DNA of 64,000 bases from CAVTHK01 sp964552235 (GTDB lineage Bacteria; Spirochaetota; Spirochaetia; SZUA-6; CAVTHK01): contig CAZKGO010000013.1 of assembly GCA_964552235.1 (NCBI GenBank), positions 10,699 to 74,698 on the forward strand, written 5' to 3'. The notes beneath the pieces are model-generated. The model did no database searches. It saw only the letters and a list, made by a program, of their open reading frames with translations, and was not told where the DNA came from. Below are positions 15,030-23,158 of this stretch, one piece after another. How positions within the stretch are numbered: the stretch's first letter is position 1; every line of letters starts with the position of its first letter. Position numbers and translations under genes: made by a program.

Positions 15030-15620
15030 CTATCCGCCGTCGACCACGATCGTCTGCCCGGTGATGTAGGCGGAAGCCTCCGAGGCGAGGAACACGACCG
15101 GACCGGCCAGATCGTCCGGATATCCCGGCCTGACCATGAGCGTCATGCGGGGCAGAAGGTCCTTGAGCTCGGGGTCATCGAGAGGCACTCCCAGGTTCGA
15201 CCTCATGTAGCCTGGAGCGATGGCGTTCGCCCTGACGTTCCTAGGCGCCCATTAGGTGGCCGGTTCGCGGGTGAACGCGACCACGGCTCCCTTGGACGCG
15301 CAGTGGGCGTTGTCGCGACGGCCGATGTCGGCCACGATGGCCGAGAGCGAGGCGATGTTGATGATGCTGCCGCTCCGCCGCTCGAGCATGCTTCGAGCGA
15401 AGATCTGCCGTGCAGTTGAAGATCCAGACTAGGTTCACCTCGATGACGTTGCGCCAGTTCTCGGGGGCGACTTCCGCCATGGGAAAGCTCACGGTGCCGC
15501 CGGGCGACTTGGGCCTCTAGACGATGCCGGCGTTGTTGACGAGGATGTCGACGCGACCGAAGCGCTCCATGACCTTGTCCCATCAGGCCCTCGCTGACCT
15601 GTTCGACGCCGTCGACCCGC
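15030..15620 (-). pseudogene. Decayed short-chain dehydrogenase/reductase
   Basis: SDR motifs appear in order but in different frames: MERFGRVDILVNNAGI (near 15570-15520) ends in TAG; MAEVAPENWRNVIEVNLVWI is in a second frame; RRSGSIINIASLSA and the YxxxK region (now HCASKGAVVAF, Tyr lost) are in a third, ending at an in-frame TAA near 15253. The last part reads NVRANAIAPGYMRSN to YITGQTIVVDGG and the stop at 15030. The catalytic Tyr is replaced and the N-terminal nucleotide loop is not visible. It resembles gluconate or 2-deoxygluconate dehydrogenases of the KduD type. No intact start exists. Clearly dead. Confidence 0.75.
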
Positions 15621-15891
15621 TGCAGGTGCCGGGAGCCCTCATGGTCTTTCTCGGCCCCTTTACGTGGGGCGCCACCCCCGAGAGCGCCGTGGAGCACAGC
15701 GTGATCCTGGTCGAGGTAGCCAGGATGGCCCACCCTGACGCGCACGATCTGCGTGGACGCCAAGAGCATGCCTTTGGCGCTGCTCGACAAGCACGATCTC
15801 CGGAGGCACGGACCGAATGCGCACTTTTACCAGAGCAGGAATCCCTAGACCCGCGCCGGGCGGCGGAACTGGGTCGGACCGGGCCTGCGCC
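15621..15891. other. Degraded stretch, no gene recognised
   Basis: It probably contains the ruined 5' portion of the dehydrogenase pseudogene (minus strand), but no recognisable TGxxxGIG loop or other domain could be read in any frame. No RNA gene or repeat was seen. Confidence 0.35.
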
Positions 15892-16716
15892 TCAGTGCGC
15901 CGTCTCGCCGCTGGGCGCCCCGAACACCCAGTCGCTGGCTTCCTTGATGATGCGCGACAGGATCAGCACCTGCATGTTCTCCTTGGCGCGCTGAACGCGG
16001 CGGTTCCAGGCCCCGGCCGAATGCCGACTGCGGAAGTCCCGCGCCCTGCAACGAATCGCCGCCTTCCGCTTCTCGTCTGCGGCCGACATCGAGTCGAGCA
16101 TGTACAGACAGAGAAGCAGCAACACGGGGTCGCGCTGGTCGTTCAGCAGCGCTTCGAATTCGGTGCGGGCCGCCTCGATCTCCCGCAATTGCAGCAGGCT
16201 GAAGGCGTGATTCCAGGCGACCCATCTCCTGTCGGAAACGCCGGGCGCGGTCAGCATCCGGCCGAAGTACCGTTCGGCCTCTTCGGGCCGCTTGAGAAGC
16301 AGATACGGAACGCCGAACGGAATGGCGAGTGAGGCGGCCAGAGCCGGCTTCCGCTCGCAGACGTGCCCGTGCAGACGCACGATCTCTTCGATCCTCGAGG
16401 TCACCAGGTAGGCGTTGATCAGCACCTTGAGGCGGCGCCGCGTGATCCGGCCGCAGCTGTAGATCTCGCGCTCGAGGTGGCCGACGAGGCCGTCCCAGTC
16501 CTCGCGCTCCAGCAACTCGAACAGCCGCCAGCTGCGCAGGAAGTACGCGTTGAAGCCGACGAGGGCCGCGGCGAACAGACCGGCCGACGCCCAGTTGCGC
16601 GCCACGAACTCGCCGAAGTGCTCGCCTCCCAGCAGCAGCAGCGGCATGAAGAAGATGAAGAGAAACGATGCGACAATGACAATGTTGAAGATGAGGAATA
16701 TCGTTTTAAAGCGCAT
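15892..16716 (-). CDS. Two-helix membrane protein with TPR-like tail
   Basis: 274 residues. Two N-terminal membrane helices (IFLIFNIVIVASFLFIFFM and a second around GLFAAALVGFNAYFL) precede an all-helical cytoplasmic part with TPR-like pairs (LLKRPEEAERYFGRML; VAWNHAFSLLQLREIEAA). No catalytic motif seen. ATG at 16714-16716 lies about 30 bases from a predicted transcription start (promoter 16753-16782). It is divergent from the HD-GYP gene, with the two promoters overlapping. Function unknown; a scaffold role in the membrane is inference only. Confidence 0.7.
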   Translation of the reverse strand: MRFKTIFLIFNIVIVASFLFIFFMPLLLLGGEHFGEFVARNWASAGLFAAALVGFNAYFLRSWRLFELLEREDWDGLVGHLEREIYSCGRITRRRLKVLINAYLVTSRIEEIVRLHGHVCERKPALAASLAIPFGVPYLLLKRPEEAERYFGRMLTAPGVSDRRWVAWNHAFSLLQLREIEAARTEFEALLNDQRDPVLLLLCLYMLDSMSAADEKRKAAIRCRARDFRSRHSAGAWNRRVQRAKENMQVLILSRIIKEASDWVFGAPSGETAH

Positions 16717-16752
16717 GCGGTTGCTCTATAATGGAACGGCTGGAACCGCCGC

Positions 16753-16782
16753 AGTGTAGGGCGTATGATGCCCCGAGGTCAA
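16753..16782 (-). promoter_or_regulatory. Promoter of the 16716 gene, overlapping the HD-GYP leader
   Basis: TTGACC (16777-16782) and TACACT (16753-16758), 18-base spacer, minus strand. The -35 box overlaps the ribosome-binding site of the plus-strand HD-GYP gene. On the plus strand TATAAT at 16727-16732 is a good -10 for that gene, with a poor -35. Confidence 0.45.
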
Positions 16783-16783
16783 C

Positions 16784-17929
16784 ATGAAGAGAATCTTGGT
16801 CAACGATCTGAAGGTCAACAGCCATTTCGACGCGCCCTTGTACCTCGACGATCGCTACGTGATCCTTTCGCCGGATATTCCCGTTTCCCTCGAGCTCGTG
16901 AACCGGCTCAAGGAGTGGAGCTTCCGCGAGGTGATGACCGCCGGCCGGCAGGTGGACGCGCCGCCCAAGCAGGTCGCCGAGGAGCCCCGTGCGGCGGTTC
17001 CCGATCTCGAGGAGACACCCGAAGACAAGGAGAGCCGCGGCCGCGTCGCAGCCTTCTATCTGCAGCTGACGAACCAGACCGTGCAGCTGTACCGCAAGCT
17101 GATGGAGGACAACTCCCTCGACGTCAAGGGCGCCTCAGACCGGGTCAAGGAGATCATTGATCTCGCCAGGGACCACCGCGATCTGCTGCTGTCCTGCCTG
17201 GCCGCCGAGCGGCCGGTCGACAACTACCTGACGAGCCACTGCGCCGCCACGGCCGTGCTCGCCGTCGCCATGGGCGGTTTCCTGAAGCTGCCGCCCCACC
17301 GCCTGATCGAGCTCGGGACTGCGGCCCTGCTGCACAAGGTGGGAATGATCAAGCTGCCTGCCGCCCTCTACACGAGCACCAAGGTGTTCAGCGCCCAGGA
17401 GCGCAAGGCGCTGGCCGCCCACCCCCTGGCGGCGTACCGCCTGCTCAAGGGCTTTTCGGTGAACGAGAACATCGCGAGGGCCGTCCTGGAGCACCAGGAG
17501 CGCAACGACGGCTCCGGCTACCCCCGCGGCCTCAAGGGCGACGCGATCAGCGCCTACGCCCGCATCCTCTCGGTGGCCAGCTCATACGTCGCGATCACCT
17601 CCCGGCGCCCGTTCCGGGACGCCAGCGACGGCCACTCGGCCATGACCGACCTGCTGCGAACGACCCGCGCGGCATACGACGAGCGGGTCCTCAAGGCGAT
17701 CGTCTGCGTGCTCTCGGTGTACCCGCTGGGCCTGCACGTGCTGCTCAACAACGGCATGCAGGCGGTGGTCTACCGCGCCGACCCGGACGACGCCCGTTGC
17801 CCGATCGTGAAGCCGCTGGCGGACGCTGAGGGCAGGCGCATCGTCGACGCGCCGCTCATCAAGACCTCGATCGAGAGACACGTGGTGATCAGCCGGGTGC
17901 TGCACCCGTCCGAGATCCAGGCGAGGTAG
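16784..17929 (+). CDS. HD-GYP-like protein with altered catalytic site
   Basis: 381 residues. The N-terminal 115 are unassigned; the C-terminal half is an HD-GYP fold. The GYP loop is kept (HQERNDGSGYPRGLKGDAI), as is an early His (LTSHCAATAVLAV), but the HD diad reads LLHKVGMIKLP instead of LLHDxGKIxxP: the metal-binding Asp is Lys, and the Lys of GKI is Met. HD-GYP enzymes hydrolyse cyclic di-GMP using two or three metals, so this one is probably weak or inactive and may act as a c-di-GMP sensor. ATG with GAGG five bases upstream. Followed after five bases by the nucleoside kinase, and near a PilZ-like gene. Confidence 0.8.
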   Translation: MKRILVNDLKVNSHFDAPLYLDDRYVILSPDIPVSLELVNRLKEWSFREVMTAGRQVDAPPKQVAEEPRAAVPDLEETPEDKESRGRVAAFYLQLTNQTVQLYRKLMEDNSLDVKGASDRVKEIIDLARDHRDLLLSCLAAERPVDNYLTSHCAATAVLAVAMGGFLKLPPHRLIELGTAALLHKVGMIKLPAALYTSTKVFSAQERKALAAHPLAAYRLLKGFSVNENIARAVLEHQERNDGSGYPRGLKGDAISAYARILSVASSYVAITSRRPFRDASDGHSAMTDLLRTTRAAYDERVLKAIVCVLSVYPLGLHVLLNNGMQAVVYRADPDDARCPIVKPLADAEGRRIVDAPLIKTSIERHVVISRVLHPSEIQAR

Positions 17930-17934
17930 CAATC

Positions 17935-19590
17935 GTGGTGACCGTGCGCTTCCCTTCGGGCCGCTCCCGCAGCTATCCGAGCGGCATCGTCACCGCCGAC
18001 CTGCTCGCGGACTCCGAGCTCGCGGACCAGATCGACCGGATCGTCGCAGTCAGGATCAACAACGAGATCGTGAGCCTCACCTACCGGATCTCGGTCAACG
18101 CGCTCATCGAGCCGATCAGCCTCGAGGCGCCCGACGGACCGGAGATCTACCGCAGGACGCTGACGTTCGTGTTCCAGATGGCCGCCCGGCGGATGTTGCC
18201 CGAGCAGCGGATCGTGATCGGCCTCTCGATCGGCCACGGCTACTTCCATTACCGCGACGACGGCGTCGAGATGAGCGGCGAGGACTGCCGGCGGATCGAC
18301 GCCGCCATGCGGGCGATCGTTGCGCAGCGTCACCGCATCGTCAGGGACGCTCTCTCCTACGAGGACGCGATCGCCGCCTTTCCCGCCGAAGACTTGCCCC
18401 GCACCGCGCTCCTGCTGCGCTACGACAACAGGTCGCGGATCCCCGTCGATCGCTGCGACGGTTTCGTCGCTCCTTCGCACGGACCGCTGCTGCCCCACAC
18501 CGGCCTGCTCGAGGCGTTCGAAGTGCGCAGATACGCGCCGGGACTCCTGCTGCGGTTCCCCGCCAGCGGCCGTCCGCGCACCGTTGCCCAGTTCCGGGAC
18601 GATCCCCTCCTGTTCTCCATCTGCAACGAACAGGCGGTGTGCGAACGCGTTCTGTCGCTGAACTGCGTCGGCCGCCTCAACGAGAGCATCGACAGCGGCC
18701 GAATCCGGGACGTGATCTACGTCGCCGAGGCGCTGCAGAACAAGAAGATCGCCCGCATCGCCGAAAGCGTCTGCGAGGAGGGCAAACAGATTCGCCTAGT
18801 GCTTATCGCAGGCCCGTCTTCGTCGGGCAAGACGACGCTGGCGAAGAAGCTGTCGATCGAGCTCCAAGCCATGGGCAAGGACCCGGTCCCGCTGTCGGTC
18901 GACGACTACTTCCTGCCGAGGGACCGCACGCCGATCGGCGCCGACGGCAAGCCTGATTTCGAAGCGCTGGAGGCGGTGGACGTTCCCCTGCTGAACGAGC
19001 ATCTCGGGCGCCTGCTTTCGGGGGACGCCGTCACCCTGCCCCGCTACGACTTCCTGGCAGGCGGCCGCAGCACGTCGGGCGCAGAGCTGCGGTTGAAACC
19101 GGACTCGATCCTCATCGTCGAAGGCATTCACGCCCTGAACGACCGGCTGACCCCTGCGGTGCCCCGGCCCTGGAAATTCAAGATCTACGTCTCAGCCATC
19201 ACCCAGCTCGCCCTCGACAACTACACGCGCATTCCCACCACCGACAACCGGCTGATCCGCAGGATGGTCCGCGACCACCGCTATCGCGGCCACCCGGCGC
19301 TGCAGACCCTTTCCATGTGGCCTTCGGTGCGGCGGGGCGAAGAGCGGAACATCTTTCCCTACCAGAACACCGCCGACGCCGTCTTCAACTCCGCTCTCGT
19401 CTACGAGCTGGCGGTCCTCAAGGTCTACGCCGAGCCGCTGCTGCGGACGATCAAGCCCAACGTCAGGGAGTACTCCGACGCCCGCAGGCTGCTGTACCTT
19501 CTCAGCCACTTCTCGCCGATCACGCCGACCTGGGTGCCGTCGCAGTCGATCCTGAGGGAGTTCGTGGGCGGAAGCGAGTTCCACTACTAG
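17935..19590 (+). CDS. Nucleoside (uridine-type) kinase with ThrRS-like N terminus
   Basis: 551 residues. Residues 1-60 resemble a TGS domain (VTVRFPSGRSRSYPSG, with VAVRINNEIV), and 60-200 the editing/SAD region of threonyl-tRNA synthetase (IGHGYFHYRDDGVEMSGED). The C-terminal kinase has a P loop GPSSSGKTT near residue 293, the PRK/uridine-kinase sequences SVDDYFLPRD and EGIHALND, and RLIRRMVRDHRYRG. Such fusions are found in Treponema, Thermotoga and clostridia and have been annotated as uridine kinase; the nucleoside specificity here is unproven. GTG start at 17935, five bases after the HD-GYP stop. Its TAG overlaps the convergent Cys-cluster gene (CTACTAG). Confidence 0.8.
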   Translation: MVTVRFPSGRSRSYPSGIVTADLLADSELADQIDRIVAVRINNEIVSLTYRISVNALIEPISLEAPDGPEIYRRTLTFVFQMAARRMLPEQRIVIGLSIGHGYFHYRDDGVEMSGEDCRRIDAAMRAIVAQRHRIVRDALSYEDAIAAFPAEDLPRTALLLRYDNRSRIPVDRCDGFVAPSHGPLLPHTGLLEAFEVRRYAPGLLLRFPASGRPRTVAQFRDDPLLFSICNEQAVCERVLSLNCVGRLNESIDSGRIRDVIYVAEALQNKKIARIAESVCEEGKQIRLVLIAGPSSSGKTTLAKKLSIELQAMGKDPVPLSVDDYFLPRDRTPIGADGKPDFEALEAVDVPLLNEHLGRLLSGDAVTLPRYDFLAGGRSTSGAELRLKPDSILIVEGIHALNDRLTPAVPRPWKFKIYVSAITQLALDNYTRIPTTDNRLIRRMVRDHRYRGHPALQTLSMWPSVRRGEERNIFPYQNTADAVFNSALVYELAVLKVYAEPLLRTIKPNVREYSDARRLLYLLSHFSPITPTWVPSQSILREFVGGSEFHY

Positions 19591-19922
19591 CGCTGCTGGG
19601 TTCCCTCGGCCGAACGGCGGCGCGAGCGCCGCCGGCGATAGTGCTGGACGTAGCCGCACGAGTCGGGCAGCCAGCGCGAAAAGCGGGCGTGCCAGTACCG
19701 CATCTTGCGGCACTCGGGACACATCCGGAACCGGTTCTCGTACACGACGCACAGCCCGGTCGAGAGGTCGAGAAAGCGACACGGCGAGTCCATCTGCACG
19801 CGGACCCGGCCGCCGCGTATCTCCTTCTGGTAGCAGCACAAACCGCAGCGGTGACAGAGGCTTTCCCACCACTGCCTGCGACGGGCGATGCGCTCCCTGA
19901 CCCTGTCGAACAGAACCCCCAT
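19587..19922 (-). CDS. YkgJ-type Cys-cluster (zinc/iron-chelating) protein
   Basis: 111 residues. The signature CHRCGLCCYQKEI is the CxxCxxCC family motif, followed by PCRFLDLSTGLCVVYENRF and MCPECRKM and a last Cys (LPDSCGYV), eight or more cysteines in all. These small proteins are thought to bind zinc or an Fe-S cluster; the function is unknown. The C terminus is basic (YRRRRSRRRSAEG). ATG at 19920-19922. It ends tail to tail with the nucleoside kinase. Confidence 0.75.
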   Translation of the reverse strand: MGVLFDRVRERIARRRQWWESLCHRCGLCCYQKEIRGGRVRVQMDSPCRFLDLSTGLCVVYENRFRMCPECRKMRYWHARFSRWLPDSCGYVQHYRRRRSRRRSAEGTQQR

Positions 19923-19981
19923 GAGCCTGGGCGATCGTAGTCGACCTGCGGCCGGCTGGCAAGGGCGCGCACCGTCTCGGT

Positions 19982-20011
19982 TTGACCGCTCCCGCGCCGC
20001 TCTGGTATCAT
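19982..20011 (+). promoter_or_regulatory. Promoter immediately before lipoprotein start
   Basis: TTGACC (19982-19987) and TATCAT (20006-20011) with an 18-base spacer. A start about seven bases downstream falls on or beside the GTG codon at 20017, suggesting a leaderless message. Confidence 0.5.
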
Positions 20012-20016
20012 CAAGC

Positions 20017-20640
20017 GTGGAACGGGTTGCGGCTCTGGCAGCGCTGGTGGTTCTCGTGGGCGCCTGCGTCGGCTGCAGGGCCGCCAGGAGCGTCGGGTCG
20101 CCGGGGTCGGAGGAACCGGCCGTCGCGGCCGCAAGAAAGACAGCGCCCCAGCGACCGGCCCCGCAGGCGCCGGCCCCGGCTGCGTTGCCGGCGCCCGAGA
20201 ACCCGTGGTTCCCGCCTCAGGACTGGAGCGAGCGGCGTGATGCCGAGGACTTCCGCATTGGGGTCCTTCAGGGCCGCAGTGACGACGACGCGCACCGCGC
20301 GCTGCAGGAGGTTTGCGAAGGGCTCGTGCAGGGAACGGTGGCTGCCGCCGCCCTCGCCCCGGATCGAGTCCAAGGCCTCTCGGAGCTGCTGTCGGCGCAG
20401 ATCGAAGGCGGGGGTCGCCCGTCCGAGTACCGCATCGGGCGCCTGGAGCGCGTCTCAGACGCGGCGGCCTGGGCGCGCGTGCGCTTTGCCGGTGAGCGCG
20501 GCTGGAGCGAGGGCGAGGCGTTTCTGGTGCGGATCCTGGACCGGTGGTTCGTGAGCGACCTGCAGGTCAACCTCTCGATGGCTCGACCTCGCCAGGCAGG
20601 GTCCTTTGTCCCGTCGCCGTACCGGGACAAGACCGAGTAG
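20017..20640 (+). CDS. Lipoprotein, unknown function
   Basis: 207 residues from GTG 20017: signal VERVAALAALVVLVGAC with a lipobox VGAC, a Pro/Ala-rich linker (about residues 25-65), then a mixed alpha/beta domain (RIGVLQGRSDDDAHRALQEV; WFVSDLQVNLSMARP) that I cannot assign. The longer frame to 19888 would hide the signal peptide and overlap the convergent gene. No Shine-Dalgarno sequence precedes GTG. The PilZ-like gene starts 12 bases after the stop, so the two form an operon. Confidence 0.7.
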   Translation: MERVAALAALVVLVGACVGCRAARSVGSPGSEEPAVAAARKTAPQRPAPQAPAPAALPAPENPWFPPQDWSERRDAEDFRIGVLQGRSDDDAHRALQEVCEGLVQGTVAAAALAPDRVQGLSELLSAQIEGGGRPSEYRIGRLERVSDAAAWARVRFAGERGWSEGEAFLVRILDRWFVSDLQVNLSMARPRQAGSFVPSPYRDKTE

Positions 20641-20651
20641 GGGCCTCGCGA

Positions 20652-21899
20652 ATGGGAGAGAAGGTCAATCGCATCGAGCGGGAGTTCGTCCTCAAGTCGC
20701 TGGCCGACAAGGGAATCCCCGTCACGGCCCTGTGCGGCTGCGAGCGCGTTCGGCTGCGGATCGTCGAGGCCACCGAAGACGCGGTCATCGTGGAGCCCGA
20801 ACGCGCCGTGGGCTGGCGCACCGGAGACTCCGTAGAGGTCTTTTTCGTCTTCCAGAACAACAACCACACGTTCCGCAGCTGCGTGGCTGCGGTCGAAGGC
20901 GGCCGTTGCAGGCTCGCGATGCCGGCGGGTCTCTACAAGAGCCTGCAGCGGCAATTCGACCGCGTGCGCAACCCGGAGGGATTCACCGTGAGCTTCCGCC
21001 TGGCCGGGGCGGGCTCGATCGAGCTCGTCTTCCCCGTCAGCGGCGCGCCGGCCGAAGCCCCGCAGCCGCAGCCCGACCGGGCCTTCGATCCGGCCGCCAT
21101 CAGGGACCTGGTCGACAAGTTCAACAGGGTGGCTGCGGCGTGGCCGTCGGAGGGCCGCATCGTGATGATGCGCAACCGCGCTGCTGCCACCTACGAAGAG
21201 CGCATCATGCAGGCCACCGGCAAGGCGCTCTGGATACCCTCCACCGAAGAGGACTTCCCGAGCCGGAGTCCTGTGCCGGAGCCGCGGGTTCTCACCAAGG
21301 CCGAGATCGTGAAGTACGAGAGAAGCTGCGGGGTCGAAGCCGGACTGATCCTCAGCCGAATCGCGGACATCCTCTATCGCAAGCAGCGGCAGGGCATCGA
21401 GTCGGAGCTATGCTGGCCTCTGCTTCATCAGCGCTACTTCGTGGGCTATCTCCACCTGCTCACGCGGGTCGCAGCCAGGCGCATCGGGAGAGCCCTGGTA
21501 GAGTGGGTCGGGCAGTTCGCCATGATCCTCGCCTACTCCCTCGAGCACAGCGGCTACTTCAAGGACGAGGCTGTCCAGGTGCGCCCCTACCAGGCGGAGC
21601 CTGTCGACCTGAGCGCCTCTGGCCTTCTGTTCGCCCACCCCGACAAGGACCTCTACAAGAAGCTGCTGGTTCACTCGGACATCCGGGTCAGCCTCAAGGC
21701 GCGCAACCGCAGGATGACGGTAGGCTCGCGCGTCATCCGCAAGTTCATGGACCGCGACCGCGTCTACGTCGCCCTGAGGTTCCTCGACATGTCGCCCGAG
21801 GACTTCCGCTACCTCTACGAGACGCTCTACGGAAGGCCCTTTGACCTGCAAACGGTGGCCTCCGAGACGCCCGGACCGCCCGGGTCTGCACCCGTGTGA
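20652..21899 (+). CDS. PilZ-domain-like protein
   Basis: 415 residues, soluble. The N-terminal part (about 20-130) is a beta-rich YcgR-N-like region (GDSVEVFFVFQNNNHTFRSC), the centre is helical and the C-terminal 110 residues look like PilZ: DLSASGLLFA fits the [DN]xSxxG motif, then VSLKARNRRMTVGSRVIRKF and VALRFLDMSPEDFRYL. A full RxxxR motif before it is not clear (RPYQA). PilZ domains bind cyclic di-GMP and in spirochaetes affect motility and virulence. ATG at 20652 (MGEKVNRIEREF). In the same region as the degenerate HD-GYP gene, which hints at a shared c-di-GMP circuit. PilZ assignment is moderate. Confidence 0.6.
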   Translation: MGEKVNRIEREFVLKSLADKGIPVTALCGCERVRLRIVEATEDAVIVEPERAVGWRTGDSVEVFFVFQNNNHTFRSCVAAVEGGRCRLAMPAGLYKSLQRQFDRVRNPEGFTVSFRLAGAGSIELVFPVSGAPAEAPQPQPDRAFDPAAIRDLVDKFNRVAAAWPSEGRIVMMRNRAAATYEERIMQATGKALWIPSTEEDFPSRSPVPEPRVLTKAEIVKYERSCGVEAGLILSRIADILYRKQRQGIESELCWPLLHQRYFVGYLHLLTRVAARRIGRALVEWVGQFAMILAYSLEHSGYFKDEAVQVRPYQAEPVDLSASGLLFAHPDKDLYKKLLVHSDIRVSLKARNRRMTVGSRVIRKFMDRDRVYVALRFLDMSPEDFRYLYETLYGRPFDLQTVASETPGPPGSAPV

Positions 21900-21973
21900 A
21901 CTGCGGGGGTACCGGCCGATCCGTACTCCGCGGCCGACGCGGGGCGCGGCCGGCGACCCCGCGCCGCCGCAGC

Positions 21974-23158
21974 TCACGGCCTCCCGTCGGGGCGCAGGAG
22001 GCGCGCCATGATGATACCGTCGATCGCCCGTATGCGGTCCATCGTCTGCGGGCTCGGAATCCCGTCCACGTCGATGATGTTGTAGGCCATGTCGGCCCTG
22101 TGGCGGTTGAGCAGGTCCGAGATGTTGATGCCCTCGGAGGCCAGCAGCGTCGTCACCTGTCCGACCATGTTGGGGATGTTCCGGTTGGCGATGATCAGCC
22201 GGCTCTCGGCTCCTATCCGTCCCATTTCGCATTCGGGAAAGTTGGCCGCGTTCTTCACGTTTCCGTTCTCGAGAAAGTCGACGAGCTGCCGCACGGCCAT
22301 GATCGCGCAGTTCTCCTCGGCCTCGGGCGTCGAGGCGCCGAGGTGCGGAATCGCGATGACCCGGTCCATTCGCAGCAGCTCGGCGTCGGGAAAGTCCGTC
22401 ACGTAGCACGAGACGATCCCCGCCTTGATGGCCTCCTGCAGGTCCGGGTTGCTCACCAGTCCCCCGCGGGCCATGTTCACCAGGCGCACACCGCGCCGCA
22501 TGAGGGCGAATCGCGGCTTGTTGATCATGCCGCGCGTCTCGTCCCGCAGCGGCACGTGCAGCGAGATGTAGTCGCTTTCGGCGATGAGAGCCTCGAGCAC
22601 CTTGGCCCGCCTGACGTCGCGCGACAGGCCCCACGCGGACTCCACGGAGATGAACGGGTCAAAGCCGACGACGTTCATGCCCAGGGCCACGGCGTCGTTG
22701 GCCACGAGCACGCCGATCGAACCCAGGCCGATGACCCCCAGCGTCTTGCCTCTCAGCTCGGGCCCCTCAAAGGCCGCCTTGCCGCTCTCCACCAGCTTGG
22801 GGACGTCCTCTCCCTTGTCCTTGAGGCTTTCGACCCAGCGCAGGCCTTCGACGATGCGCCGCGACGACAGCAGCAGGCCGGCGATGACCAACTCCTTGAC
22901 GGCGTTGGCGTTCGCTCCCGGGGTGTTGAAGACCACGATGCCGGCAGCCGTGCATCGGTCGACCGGGATGTTGTTGACGCCGATGCCGGCGCGGGCGACG
23001 GCCTTGAGCGAGGCCGGCATCTGGTAGCCGTGCATGTCGGTGCTGCGCACCAGGATCGCGTCGGGGGCGGGTATCTCGGAGGCAACCTCGTAGCCCTCGC
23101 GCGGGAACAGCTCGAGACCCCTGGCGGATATCCTGCTCAACGTCTGAATGCGGAACAT
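21974..23158 (-). CDS. serA: D-3-phosphoglycerate dehydrogenase
   Basis: 394 residues. Oxidises 3-phosphoglycerate with NAD in the first step of serine synthesis. Rossmann loop GVIGLGSIGVLVAND, active-site Arg in NMARGGLVSN, catalytic His in IPHLGASTPEAEEN, and a C-terminal ACT domain (NIPNMVGQVTTLLASEGINI) of the kind that senses serine. ATG at 23156-23158 shares one base with the serC stop (TGATG). A longer frame into serC is an artefact of overlap. It is the third gene of rex-serC-serA. Confidence 0.9.
   Translation of the reverse strand: MFRIQTLSRISARGLELFPREGYEVASEIPAPDAILVRSTDMHGYQMPASLKAVARAGIGVNNIPVDRCTAAGIVVFNTPGANANAVKELVIAGLLLSSRRIVEGLRWVESLKDKGEDVPKLVESGKAAFEGPELRGKTLGVIGLGSIGVLVANDAVALGMNVVGFDPFISVESAWGLSRDVRRAKVLEALIAESDYISLHVPLRDETRGMINKPRFALMRRGVRLVNMARGGLVSNPDLQEAIKAGIVSCYVTDFPDAELLRMDRVIAIPHLGASTPEAEENCAIMAVRQLVDFLENGNVKNAANFPECEMGRIGAESRLIIANRNIPNMVGQVTTLLASEGINISDLLNRHRADMAYNIIDVDGIPSPQTMDRIRAIDGIIMARLLRPDGRP

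Noticed and set aside
14907..15419. 170-codon plus-strand gene after tRNA-fMet
   Set aside because: Arg/His/Gly-rich shadow of the dehydrogenase relic, which has recognisable SDR motifs on the other strand.
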